NCBI GenBank assembly: GCA_003013855.2
Contig: PVNU02002850.1
Span: 868,001-932,000, forward strand
Source: Liriodendron chinense
Taxonomy: Eukaryota; Streptophyta; Magnoliopsida; Magnoliales; Magnoliaceae
Length of the DNA stretch: 64,000 bases
Direction of reading: 5' to 3'
Shown here: positions 1 to 11,064 of the stretch, piece by piece
Layout: every line of letters begins with the position of its first letter
Position numbering within the stretch: position 1 is the first letter of the stretch
The notes under the pieces: model-generated
What the model was told of the DNA's origin: nothing
Seen by the model: the letters and a program-made list of their open reading frames with translations, nothing else
Database searches by the model: none
Translations under genes and position numbers: made by a program

Positions 1-627
1 GGGCATTTTCACACCAGGCTCAAGTCGGATAGCTTGTGTGAAGCGGGGACACTCGGGGTGGGCGGCTCGTGTGAGGCGAAGGGCTCGTATGAAGCGGGCC
101 CCACCCGTGGGAAGTAGGTGGCTACGTGTGAAGCGGAACCCATGTGAAGTGAGGCCCACGAAGGAGGGTTCGACCGAGGACCTGGCCTGTGTGAAGCAGG
201 AACTTGGGGTATGAGATAAAGGGATTGATTTCCCATGCTATATCAATTCGAGCTTTTAGAGCAAGTGGTTATTCCTCCTGCGTCAAAGTGGCATTAGAGC
301 GGGAGGTCTCGTGTTCGAGACTCCTCACTGGGGATGATTAATGCAGGGGTATTTTCACATCGGGCTCGAGTGGGGTAGCCTGTGTGAAGAGGGGACACAC
401 TCGGGTGGGCAGCTCATGTGAGGCAGGTGGCTTGTGTGAAGCGGGCCCCACCCGTGGGAAGCAGGGTAGCTACATGTGAAGAGGAACCCATGTGAAGTGG
501 GGCCCAGAAGGAGGGTTTGGCCGAGGGCCTGGCCTGTGTGAAGCAAGAGCCTGCACTATGAGATAAGGGGATTGATTTGCCATGCTCTATTAGTTTGAGC
601 TTTTAAAGCAAGTGGTTGGTCGTCCTG
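1..627. repeat. Two tandem copies of a ~345-bp GTGTGAAG-rich repeat
   Basis: A block opening near base 1 with GCATTTTCACAC recurs near 348 as GTATTTTCACAT. Both copies share the GTGTGAAG-rich text and the phrase 'ACCCATGTGAAGTG', followed by a segment reading AGCAAGTGGTT. Copy 1 is complete (about 345 bp). Copy 2 is cut at 627 by the hAT element. The short ORFs here are translations of the repeat and carry no recognisable domain. Between 255 and 325 copy 1 has weak tRNA-promoter-like boxes (AGAGCAAGTGG and TGTTCGAGACTCC), which may mean SINE ancestry. No function is assigned. Confidence 0.6.
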
Positions 628-800
628 CAAGGTGGGCCGTACCGGTTACGTATGGGCCGTACCGGCCGATACGTATCGGAAACGGCCGGTACCGTTACGC
701 GATACGGGGTCCAAATCGGGGACCCCGGAAATTTGGACCGTAACGGCCGGTACGGCCCAAAATGGCCGTTACGGCCCCCGTAACGGTCAAAAAACGGTCA
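628..800. repeat. hAT left terminal region, CCGTTACGG/CCGTACCGG-rich
   Basis: Short GC-rich palindromic words (CCGTACCGG, GGCCGTTACGG and variants) are repeated about a dozen times on both strands in 170 bp, in sharp contrast to the AT-rich DNA that follows. hAT transposases bind short subterminal repeats, so this is the likely transposase-binding region. That role is inferred from position only. Confidence 0.6.
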
Positions 801-1080
801 CATTTTTTTTTTTTTTATAAATACTTGCTGTTTTGCATTTTCTTCCCACTTTTCTTCCCCCATTTCTTTTCTAATCTGTTCTTTTGCTAAAAACGACCAC
901 AATTAGTCTATTTTGGAGAATTAAAACGACCAATTTCTACGATTTGGATGAATCGAAGCTCCGTGGGCCATTTTTCGAAGAAATCCGAAAATAGGTATTT
1001 ATACATTTTTCTTCCTCTAATCACTTTTTTTCCACCTTGATATGATGTTGTAGCCATTGTAAAATGTTAAAATGTGTATT

Positions 1081-2745
1081 TCAAGATTATGCAACTGATT
1101 TTTATATTTTTTTTATATTTTTTTTAATTTCTGTCTATTTTCGGATTAATATTAAAAATTAGTAAAAATCATGTTTTTTTTTTCTGGTTTAATTGTTGGA
1201 TAACATGTGTTACTTATAGTAGGACACAATCATGTGCATTTTACAAATTATGCACATGATTTGCTATTTTTTTTGTATTTTTTTTAATTTCGGAATAATT
1301 TCGGAATAAATTTAAAAATTAGGAAAAATCATTTTTTTCAAAAAAAAATTCTGGTTTAAAGGTTGGATAATATGTGTTACTTATAATAGAACATAATCAT
1401 GTGCATTTTACAGATTATGCACATGGTTTGCTATTTTTTTTGTATTTTTTTAATTTCGGAATAATTTTAAAAATTAGGAAAAATTAATATTTTCAAAAAA
1501 AAATTCTGATGTAAAGGTTGTATGACATGTGTTACTTATAATAGAACATAATCATGTGCATTTTACAGATTATGCACATGGCTTGCTATTTTTTTTGTAT
1601 TTTTATAATTTCGGAATAATTTTAAAAATTAGGGAAAATTAATATTTTCAAAAAAAAATTCTGATTTAAAGGTTGGATGACATGTGTTACTTATAATAGA
1701 ACATAATCATGTGCATTTTACAGATTATGCACATGGTTTGCTATTTTTTTTGTATTTTTATAATTTCGGAATAATTTTAAAAATTAGGGAAAATTAATAT
1801 TTTCAAAAAAAAATTCTGATTTAAAGGTTGGATGACATGTGTTACTTATAATAGAACATAATCATGTGCATTTTACAGATTATGCACATGGTTTGCTATT
1901 TTTTTTGTATTTTTATAATTTCGGAATAATTTTAAAAATTAGGGAAAATTAATATTTTCAAAAAAAAATTCTGATTTAAAGGTTGTATGACATGTGTTAC
2001 TTATAATAGAACATAATCATGTGCATTTTACAGATTATGCACATGGTTTGCTATTTTTTTTGTATTTTTATAATTTCGGAATAATTTTAAAAATTAGGGA
2101 AAATTAATATTTTCAAAAAAAAATTCTGATTTAAAGGTTGGATGACATGTGTTACTTATAATAGAACATAATCATGTGCATTTTACAGATTATGCACATG
2201 GTTTGCTATTTTTTTTGTATTTTTATAATTTCGGAATAATTTTAAAAATTAGGGAAAATTAATATTTTCAAAAAAAAATTCTGATTTAAAGGTTGGATGA
2301 CATGTGTTACTTATAATAAAACATAATCATGTGCATTTTACAGATTATGCACATGGCTTGCTATTTTTTTTTGTATTTTTATAATTTCGAAATAATTTTA
2401 AAAATTAGGGAAAATTAATATTTTCAAAAAAAAATTCTGATTTAAAGGTTGGATGACATGTGTTACTTATAATAGAACATAATCATGTGCATTTTACAGA
2501 TTATGCACAGGGTTTGCTATTTTTTTTGTATTTTTATAATTTCGGAATAATTTTAAAAATTAGGGAAAATTAATATTTTCAAAAAAAAATTCTAGTTTAA
2601 AGGTTGGATAACATGTGTTACTTATAATAGAACATAATCATGTGCATTTTACAGATTATGCATATGGTTTGTTATTTTTTTTTTGTATTTGTTTAAATTT
2701 CGGAATAATTTTAAAAATTAGAGAAAATCATTTTTTTTCAAAAAC
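1081..2745. repeat. ~10-copy tandem array, 155-bp period, each unit with a 9-bp inverted repeat
   Basis: The landmark ATTATGCAC recurs at about 1086, 1247, 1424, 1569, 1724, 1879, 2034, 2189, 2344, 2500 and 2655. The spacing is exactly 155 (once 156) through the central copies and irregular in the first three. Each unit carries CATGTGCAT and ATGCACATG separated by 10 bases, so each can form a hairpin. Central copies are nearly identical; outer copies are more diverged. The array lies between the hAT left end and the transposase frame, probably in a 5'-leader intron (possible donor near 992 in AATAGGTATTT, acceptor near 2812 in TTGACAGG). Confidence 0.9.
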
Positions 2746-3038
2746 ATGGAGAATCATATTTACAGATTAATGAGTAATGACTAATGTATGTTTATATTTT
2801 TATTTTTTTGACAGGTTTTGCCGTTTTGGACTTTGGAACTTCGTAGTTGTACTTTGTAGGCTGTAGCCCATAGGGTTTAGTTACTTTAGTATTTGAATTT
2901 AGTAGTTAGTACTTGATTTCATTATCTGTATTTAAGATTTACAATTACATTTATAAATTTTAAAATCTAAGTATTTCACTCTTAGACTCAGTATCTAAGT
3001 GACATAGCCACATCACATAAGCCATCTCTAATTAAAAA

Positions 3039-5469
3039 ATGTCTAGGACTGGAACTGGAAGTGGAACTGCAAATGAGGATATTGGATGGGAACATTGTCA
3101 GAGGGTAGGTGGTGGAAGGCACCAAATAAAATGCAACTATTGTGATAGAGTAATAAATTGTGGAATTACGCGACTTAAACAACATTTGGCACATCGAAAG
3201 GGTCAAGTTGCAGGATGCACCAAAGTTCCCAAAGAGATAATGATACTGATGCAAGCCAATTTAGAAGAGTCAAAGGGGAAACGAGCTGCTGTGCAGAAAA
3301 AGAAAGATGATATCCTTGATGCAGCCCGACAAGAGGTGTTTGGTCCAGAATATATGGGCGTTCGTGGCGAAGACATCATTGATTCTGAGGAAGATTCTGA
3401 TCGAGAAATGACTATAGCTAGGAGAGAAAGCGTGCGCTATGCTCGTGAAGAGGAAGAACGTCGACGCACGTTTGGTTCCAGTGCGAGTGGGAGTGGGAGT
3501 GGCCAGGGGAGTACAACTGCAGCCCCAACGGGAAGTACAGCTGGGGTTGGAGGGAGTATGTTTGGTGGATTAAGGCGTATGTTTAGCAGCCGGCGGGGCA
3601 CATCTTCACATGTAGCTCGTCATCCTATAGATGTAGATGTGGAAGAAGAAGATGTGCCTAGGAGACCCTCTGTTGATCCGATCCTCTTTAGGAAAGAATC
3701 TAGTAAACAAAAGAAGATAAAACAAATGTGGAGTAGAACTTCTGTTGAGAAACTGGGTAGGGCAGCAGCAAAGTTATTTATACATGCCAACATACCCCCT
3801 AATGCGGCAAACTCTCCATATTGGCAGGTGGTAATTGATGCAGCAGCAGAAGCAGGTGAAGGAATTAAAGCTCCCACAGCCAAGGAGATTAGGGGAAAAT
3901 GGACAGACGCAGAGTATGCAGATACAAAGGCATACGTAAATACCTTTAAACCCATATGGCAGGCTAGAGGATGCACGATCATGTGTGATGGTTGGACTGG
4001 CCCAACAAGACGCAGCATGATCAACTTCATGGTGTATTGCCACTTGGGAACAGTGTACCACAAGTCAATTGATGCCTCGGATGAAATAAAAAATGCTAAA
4101 TATATTTTTAGCTTGATGGATAAAGTAGTGGATGAGATTGGGGAGGAGAATGTGGTGCAGATTGTGACAGATAATGAAGCAACATATAAGTCTGCAGGAA
4201 ATTTGTTGATGCTAAAGAGAACACATATTTTGGTCACCGTGTGCTGCACATTGTATTGATCTTATATTGGAAGATATTGGAAAGAGAAAGAATGTCAAAG
4301 AAATGGTTGAAAAAGCAAAAGAAGTGACAACATTTATTTACAACCATAATCACCTAGTTGCAATAATGAGGAAGTTCACGAAGGGACGAGAGTTGCTTAG
4401 GCCAGCGGCGACTAGATTTGCAACAAACTTTATAGCTTTAGAGAGTTTGTATCAGCATAGGGGAGAGTTGAGTGAAATATTTGCTTCCCAACAATGGCTC
4501 AACACAAAATATGGGAAGAAGACATCAGGGACGCCGGTTGATGTTGTAAACACCATAAGAGACAACAAATATTGGAAGAGGGTTAAGAAAATTTTAAAGG
4601 TGATGGAACCACTGATGAGGGTACTTCGTCTTGTTGAAACCGATGAAGCACCTACGATGGGCTTCCTCTACGACGCCATGGATAAAGCGAAGTAGGCAAT
4701 TCAACGTGATTGTTCAAGCTGGCAATCTTACTGGAATTTGATCGACAAAAGATGGACAAAGCAGCTCCACCACGATATTCATGCAGCAGGTTATTACCTA
4801 AATCCTAGGTATAGATATGCCCAATCATTTGTTATGGATGATGAGATTCGTATTGGATTAAAGAACGTGATAAAGAGATTAGAGCCTGACTTAGATGTAC
4901 AAATAAAGGCTTTGAATGAATTGGATATATTTGGAACTCGCCAGGGTAGCTTTGGAGATATTCTTGCACAACATGCAGTACTTAAGTTGCACCCCGCCGA
5001 CTGGTGGATAAATTTCTGAGAGACTACACCGGCTCTCCAAAAAATTGCAGTAAGGATTTTGAGCCAAACAACGTCTTCCTCTAGTTGCGAAAGAAATTGG
5101 AGTTGTTTTGTACCTATTCATACGAAGAATAGAAATAGAATTCAGACTAGGACGTTAGATAGACTTGTCTTTATGCATTACAACATGAGGCTAAGAATGC
5201 GCATGCATTCAAGGAGGCCTACCAGTAATGCCGGTGATGGGGATTATTGTCCAATAAACTTGGACAATATTTATGATGAGGATGACCCACTTCTACCTTG
5301 GTTGGAAGTAAGGGAAAAAGAAATAGAAGATAGTGAAGAAATAGAAGTTGAAGACCCAGAAATACGCAGGGCACAGCAAGAGAGTCGTGCATTTGTGTTG
5401 GACCCAGAAAGGGGGGCGGATTTCATGCAAACTCAGCAGAAGAGTGCGAGCTCTAGCGACACTGAAACA

Positions 5470-5503
<34 letters not shown>

Positions 5504-6156
5504 CACCTAATGCTGGTCCTCCCACTTCTGGCATTGCTCAACCCACCGGGGCTACTGATACCATACAGCCGTCTACGGATCGCGAGGCTGATGAACTTCG
5601 ACGAAGCAGGCGAGGCCGAGGGGGTCGAACTTATGAGTGTACTGAGTCACGATACAGCCAGCAAGAGCCTGGCTCCAGTAGTGCACCTGCAGGTCCTGCA
5701 CCTACAGGTCCTGCTCCTACACCGCAATCTACACCGACAGATCTGGAACATCAGCATGCGTATGGCTATGATCCGAGGAATTATGAGTATTCTTACAACC
5801 AATGGGATTATAGGGAACCTGTTCCGCCACTTTCATGTTGGAGTAGTCCTCCTGACGCTGTTCCACATCTACCATATGAACCAAATCCAAGTTATTCATC
5901 TCAATCTCAACAGCCTGGCCCTGAATACGAGTACCAGTATGGGCACGGCTATTCGACGGGCACTAGTAGATATCCTCACTCAGGGTCAGAATCTTTGCCT
6001 AGTCAGGATCAGTCATCATCAGGTTTCGTTGACCTGATCTTTCCCTCTGGCACTGAATATTTTGGATATGCAACAACAAGACCGCAACAACCCGATGATG
6101 ATGACGACGACGACGTGGAGGTTGAGCAACCACAACAAAGCAGGTTTTCATTTTAG
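3039..6156 (+). pseudogene. hAT transposase (BED finger, DUF659, dimerisation domain), inactivated
   Basis: It would encode a cut-and-paste transposase acting on the surrounding hAT ends. From ATG 3039, residues about 19-52 look like a BED-type zinc finger (Cys32, Cys35, His49, His52). A DUF659-type segment follows near residue 315 (MCDGWTGPTRRSMINFM). A C-terminal hAT dimerisation block lies around 5040-5200 (TTSSSSCERNWS). Three lesions break it: a one-base deletion near 4233 that shifts the frame, an in-frame TAG at 4693-4695 and an in-frame TGA at 5017-5019. The tail after 5200 is unusual: acidic runs including about ten Asp encoded by a GAT repeat at 5470-5503, then a Pro/Gln/Tyr/Ser-rich stretch ending at TAG 6154-6156. 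Antisense frames here are shadows. Confidence 0.9.
5470..5503. repeat. (GAT)n microsatellite encoding poly-Asp
   Basis: A trinucleotide GAT run lies inside the transposase reading frame and gives about ten consecutive aspartates. A second short GATGATGATGACGAC run lies near 6096. Both are in the acidic C-terminal extension. Confidence 0.9.
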
Positions 6157-6778
6157 TGGTGAGTTCCGATTTGGTGAGTCTTTTCCATTACCCACATGGT
6201 CATACATTCACCAAAAAAACACACACTTTACATTGTTGAACTTGTGTTTAAAATAACTCCCCTGACAAGTGACAACCAGTCAAGTAATCTTTAATCAACA
6301 TGCTTGCAGGGGAGTATATCAGGTATTACTAATTTTTTTTTCTACTCTAGAATGTTCAATTGGCAAGACAAGAGTCAGTCATAGATTCAAGATAAGAGAA
6401 GTCTTAATACATTATTTTTTGCAAGTCCTCACTCCTCACTCCTCAGGTATGTAAATAAATTGTAAATAATATAAAGTAAATTATAAAAAAATAATAGTAC
6501 ATGTGAAAATTGAAATACTTTGATGTTACATTTATTCTAATATACATATTATTGGTATTAGACAGTTAGATACTTGAATTTATAAGTTCTGCAGTTAATT
6601 CCAGGTTATTAGCTTCATAAATTCACCAGACAGCCCGATACAGCTTTTTCACCAAAGAGTAGACTGCTTCACCACCATAAACATGTTCAAAATTATAAAT
6701 GAATGCATATTTGGGATGTTTGGAATTTTCTGGATTTAATCCATATTTTTAAAAAAAAAATTTGGCAAAAAAAAAAAA
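6157..6778. other. hAT 3' untranslated / subterminal DNA
   Basis: AT-rich DNA between the transposase stop and the inverted right-end motif at 6779. Two short frames have no domain similarity I can see. It is interpreted as the transcript 3' region and subterminal sequence. Confidence 0.5.
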
Positions 6779-6802
6779 GTTGACCGTTACGGGGGGCGTA
6801 AT

Positions 6803-8455
6803 AAGTTGGCCGGAACCACAAAACATTTATAAGGTGCGTAGCTTCCACGACTTAGCTACTTTTTATAGGCAGTTAATGCGGGGGTTTAGTTCCATTATGG
6901 CTCCTATCATGGATTACATTAAAAAAGGAGAGTTCAAATGGACTAATGTTGCCTCCAAAGTGTTCAAGGAGATTAACGCTAAAATAATTTAGGCTCCTGT
7001 CATGCGCCTTCCTAACTTTTCTAAAATCTTCGAGGTTGGGTGTGACACATGTGGTATAGGTATAGGTAGAGTGCTTAGCCAAGAAGGGCACCATTTTGCC
7101 TATTTTAGTGAAAAGTTGAATGAGGCGAAGCAACGATACTCTGCCTATAACAAGGAATTATACACAGTAGTCCAATCCTTACGACATTGACGACATTACC
7201 TACTACCACAAGAGTTCGTCCTACTTTCTAATCATGAGTCCTTGCGATACCTCAACTCCCAAAAGAAATTAAACCCAAGGCATGTCAAGTGGGTTGAATT
7301 TCTTTAAGAGTACACTCTTATTTTGAAACACAAAGCCGAGGTCAGGAACAAACTTGTTGATGCCCTTAGTCGTAGAGTGACGTTAGTTCAATCCATGAGT
7401 GTGGAACAATGGAAGTCACTATGTTCAATCAATTGAAATGAGAATATTTTGTGCCCAAATATTGGGAAAGTGTACACGTCACTTTTGGGTGACCAGTCGA
7501 GGAGTGACAATGGGTTTGTCATTATTGATGAGTTCTTATTTAAAGGTGACAGACTATACATTCCCTACACCTCCCTATGGGATTTTCTAGTTTGGGAGTT
7601 TCATGCCGAAGGAGTAGCCTGTCATTTTGGTAGAGATAAGACTATTCCCTTGTCATGGATAGATTTTATTAGCCAGTCTCAAGCAGGACGTTGCCAAAAT
7701 TATTGGGCAAAATTGGACTTGTCAGCTAGCAAAGCAGGAAAAGGCAAAATACCGGGTTATATACACCTTTGTCAGTACCACACGCTCCTTGGCAAGATAT
7801 TAGTATGAATTTCGAGCTTGGGCTACCCAAGACAAGCGGAAAGTATGATTCCATTTTTGTGGTGATGGACCGTTTCTCGAAAATGACCCATTTTCTTCCA
7901 TGTTCCCAAACATTTGATGCCTCCAAAACTGCCAAGCTTTTTCTTTGGAGAGGTGGTTCGCTTGCATGGTTTGCCAAAGACCATTGTGTCTGATAGAGAT
8001 GTGAAGTTCATGAGCTATTTTTGGAAGACACTTTGGCATATGATGGGCACGATACTCCAGTTCTTGATGGCATACCACCATCAAACTGCTAGTCAAACGG
8101 AAGAGGCCAATCAAAGCTTAGGTATCCTATTGCGATATCTTGTGGGTGACCATATTAGGACTTGGGATTCAGTTTTACCAATTGCGGAGTTTACTTACAA
8201 TAATTCAGTCAATAGATCAATAGGCATAAGTCCTTTTGAAATAGTTCATGGTCACAACCTACGAAACCTATAGATCTCATTCCCATGTCAATCTCCCATA
8301 GGCCATCAGAGTCTGCAGATACATTTGCACGGCATATTCATGATTTGCATAATGAAATTAAGAAACAAATTACCATGAGCAATGAATAGTATAAAATATT
8401 TGTTGATTCTCATCACAAGTTTAAGGAATTCCAGGTATGAGATTATGTGATGGTT
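6803..8455 (+). pseudogene. Ty3/gypsy pol fragment (RT tail, RNase H, integrase), broken
   Basis: The fragment starts abruptly at the truncated hAT end inside the reverse transcriptase tail (WPEPQNIYKVRSFHDLATF), then RNase H (IFEVGCDTCGIGIGRVLSQEG), then integrase (SDRDVKFMSYFWKTLWHMMG, AEFTYNNSVN). The order matches the intact Gypsy-1 pol at about 26370-28000. Reading is broken by several stops and shifts (for example the TAG at 6990-6992 and the TGA ending the frame near 7190). There are no LTRs, gag or protease. It ends in the KFKEFQV-DYVMV segment of the integrase C-terminus, where copia sequence takes over. Confidence 0.85.
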
Positions 8456-9188
8456 GCAAGTGGGTGTTCACTGTCAAGTATCGCCCAAATGATTTAGTTT
8501 ATCATTATAAAGTTCATCTCATAGCAAAAGGTTTCAACCAAACATTTGGACTACACTATCAGGAGACTTTTGCTCCCTTGCAAAGCTTGGATTTATACAG
8601 GTTCTTTCTCTAACTGTTTGCAAATCCTTGCTATTATATCAGCTACATGTTAAGAATGATTTCTTGCATGGGGACCTTCATGAGTTAGTTTGCATAGGCC
8701 CATCCTCCTTGGTTTCAGCCTGACAGGGAGAGTGGGAGAGTGTGTAGGCTGAAACGGCTCCCTATGGGCTAAAACAATCTCCCAGGATTTCATTCCTGAT
8801 GAAAATGTTTCTTCATCCTCTCAATCTAGGGTTTTGTTTGATGATATAGTACTTATAGATAGGTGATGACAATTGCTAGATTGAGAGGCTGAAGAAACAT
8901 TTACATTATGACTTTAATATTAAAGATTTGGGGCCATTAAAATACTTCTTGGGAATTGAGGTTGTCAGTTCAAAACGAGGGATAAATATCCCAGAGAAAG
9001 TATGCGCTAGGCTTATTAAACATATAGAAGTAGATTGCCACTTCACTAGGGACAAGGTTGCTGCTGCCCACGTTCAATTAGAAGTTCAAGTGGTCGATGC
9101 CTTACCAAAGCAGCTGGCAAAAACCGGTTATGCAATTTGATAGGCAAGTGGAGTATCGTTAATATCAATGCCCCAGCTTGAGGAGGAA
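8456..9188 (+). pseudogene. Ty1/copia pol fragment (RT and RNase H remnants)
   Basis: From 8456 the translation becomes copia-type reverse transcriptase (CKWVFTVKYRPNDLVYHYK, LIAKGFNQTFG, ETFAP). It has large gaps and then resumes at 8928 with GPLKYFLGIEV. RNase H remnants follow near 9025 (KHIEVDCHFTRDKV, VVDALPKQLAKTGYAI). An RNase H terminus followed by CTTGAGGAGGAATG at 9177-9190 is the usual copia end plus polypurine tract. It is heavily deleted. Confidence 0.8.
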
Positions 9189-9373
9189 TGTTGATATATT
9201 TAATCTTAGTTTCAAGTTGTCTCTTTTCACTGGTCCTTTATTGTACAAAACGCTTTTGCATTAGGGTTTTGCTTAAAATAAAATTGGTGAGAAAGAGAGA
9301 GATTTCTTTCAACCCTCTTTTCCTTCTTCTCTCATTTTCTACTCACCTCTGCTCTTCCCTTACTCCCTAACCA
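9189..9373 (+). mobile_element. Probable copia 3' LTR remnant
   Basis: It begins TGTTGATATATT directly after a polypurine-like CTTGAGGAGGAA and is placed to end near CCTAACCA. A pyrimidine-rich patch (CTCTTTTCCTTCTTCTC) is typical of a copia LTR R/U5. The right end is uncertain because no second LTR copy is in the window. Confidence 0.5.
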
Positions 9374-10814
9374 TGATTTGATCACAACTCATGCAACTTT
9401 TAAGTATTTAGCCAAATGTGTAAAATAAATGCAGGAAACAAGAGGCATAAAATGTTGGTATTTGTGATGGGAAATGAGTTTTGCAGTAACTATGTGGTGA
9501 ACACAATCTAAATAAATACAAGGAATGGAAGTGGGATAATAACACAACGAGCATCAGTTATGAATTTAGATCTTATACTCAACCCAATTACCTTGCAGAA
9601 TTTCAAATTGGACTGTCATAGGAACACTAAAGGAGCTTCTTAATTCCTCTAGAGAAATAAACTCAAAAATATTTCTGGCAGTAAACAGTGTTCCAAATAT
9701 CACTACTATTATCTATAATATTATCGATATCACTAGGTCAGTGATAAAGATACCAGGTGTACAACCAAATTTTATGCTATATCGACAATATTATCGATGA
9801 TATTAACAATATTTTGTGATATTTTAAATATCATGAGATATCAGCTAGAGTCTTCTAGTATAAATGCCTTGTATCGACATTCGACAATAAATAATAATAT
9901 CAATATTATAGTCAGTATCAATACAAGCTGTGTAGATAGAAAGAAAACCAAGAGGAAATTTTAAAAAAAAAAATAAAAAATTAAAAAAAGCCTTTTTGTG
10001 AAATTCTTTTGGGTCATTTCTTCCTAGAGTGATTTCGACATTTCTCTAGAGTAGTTTGAAATCAAATCTCAGATTTGGGGGAGAAATCGCAACTTGCGAG
10101 TGGAAATGGGCTATAACTCAAAGGTGAGAAGAAGATGAGAAAATTATATTTTTTTCAGACATGTTATCATGGATTGCACTAGAAATCCTTGCCTACGCAC
10201 AATTATCAAACATCGACATAGGTTTGAGGCAAAAAAAAAAAAAAAAGACTGGTGGAAAATGGAAGAAATGGGAGAATTCCAAATTTTCTCCTAGTGGTGG
10301 ATATATCAATTGCCCACAAGCTTTCCTTGTTAAAAAAAATATATTTTTTATTATTATTTAAAAATAAAAATGTATTAAAATTCTGTTTATTTTGAACATA
10401 GATGTGGAAGATTTATATATTTGTTGAGTGTTAGCCAATCTATCGATTGGCCACAAGTTTTACTTTTTTTTTTGGAAATTTTTTATTTTTAAATTACTTA
10501 AAAATAAAAAAATAAAAAGTATATATAATTAAATTGTTTCATAAATTATTTCTAAAATGTATGGAATATGTATGAAAGGATGGATGCAATGTATGTATGT
10601 ATGTATGTATGTATGTTATGTATGGATGGATGGATAGATGCAGGTTTGAGGCAAAGCTTCCTTTTTTCTCACTCCCTTCAGTTGTTGGATGCATTGTTTG
10701 TCTTATTACTTGCATCATATGACATTTGAACAATATGAACTCATTTTGGATATACTTGCACAACTTTTATCTAACAGCTTATGGTTTAGGCCCCATGGAA
10801 ACCTATTATGTATA
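9374..10814. other. AT-rich spacer with palindromic ATCGATA segments
   Basis: No gene recognised. Between about 9690 and 9930 there are repeated ATTATCGATAT/ATATCGATA words on both strands, suggesting an old AT-rich MITE-like remnant. A(n), T(n) and AATAAAAA-type stretches fill the rest. The 66- and 74-codon frames are low-complexity chance ORFs. Confidence 0.45.
10589..10640. repeat. (GTAT)n / (GGAT)n microsatellite
   Basis: A run of GTAT units changes into GGAT units (TATGGATGGATGG) near 10620. Confidence 0.9.
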
Positions 10815-10819
10815 GTTGG

Positions 10820-10843
10820 CGTAGATTGGTATAGAGGTTGAGA

Positions 10844-10886
<43 letters not shown>

Positions 10887-11051
10887 TGGGTTAGGGTTTT
10901 ACGTCCCCACCCCCTTTTCTCTTGTATTAAAGTAATAAAAAAGAAAATATGAAAAAAAAATACCCGTTCAATAAACTTTATATCCAGCATATCCCAAGAC
11001 TAAAAACACTAAAAGACTTGTGGACCATGGGCCCATACCGAATCGTTAACA
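10820..11051 (-). repeat. Copia-B 3' LTR (232 bp)
   Basis: It matches the right LTR over GTAGATTGGTA, the GGGTTAGGGTTT block, TATTAAAGTAATAAAAA and CAATAAACTTTAT, then TCCAGCATATCCCAA and AACACTAA. It contains a (GA)n run at about 10845-10882 that is not conserved as a pure repeat in the other LTR. Confidence 0.85.
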
Positions 11052-11064
11052 CTCCCCCTCAAGC
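11052..11064 (-). other. Copia-B polypurine tract
   Basis: On the minus strand it reads GCTTGAGGGGGAG immediately before the LTR start TGTTAAC, the standard priming site for plus-strand DNA in copia elements. Confidence 0.8.

Larger units (their letters stand above)
628..6802 (+). mobile_element. Decayed hAT-superfamily DNA transposon, 3' end truncated
   Basis: The element is identified by its transposase pseudogene (BED zinc finger, DUF659, hAT dimerisation region). Its left end is placed at CAAGGTGGGCC (628), where it breaks copy 2 of the preceding repeat. The first ~160 bp are crowded with CCGTTACGG/CCGTACCGG motifs. The inner part of the left terminal region (ACGGCCCCCGTAACGGTCAA, 771-790) reappears inverted at 6779-6800 (GTTGACCGTTACGGGGGGCG). 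This pairs the two ends and shows that the outer ~140 bp of the right end are gone. Gypsy pol sequence starts immediately afterwards, so no target-site duplication can be scored. The element is not expected to be autonomous. Confidence 0.8.

Noticed and set aside
1081..2745. CRISPR-like regular repeats
   Set aside because: Units are contiguous 155-bp tandem copies without unique spacers, in a plant transposon.
3620..4249. 209-codon minus ORF opposite the hAT transposase
   Set aside because: Antisense shadow of a recognisable transposase frame.
5348..6037. 229-codon plus ORF with poly-Met in the hAT tail
   Set aside because: Alternative-frame reading of the GAT repeat inside the transposase frame.
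10161..10361. 66-codon plus ORF as a small gene
   Set aside because: Low-complexity Lys and Ile runs in AT-rich spacer with no conservation signal.
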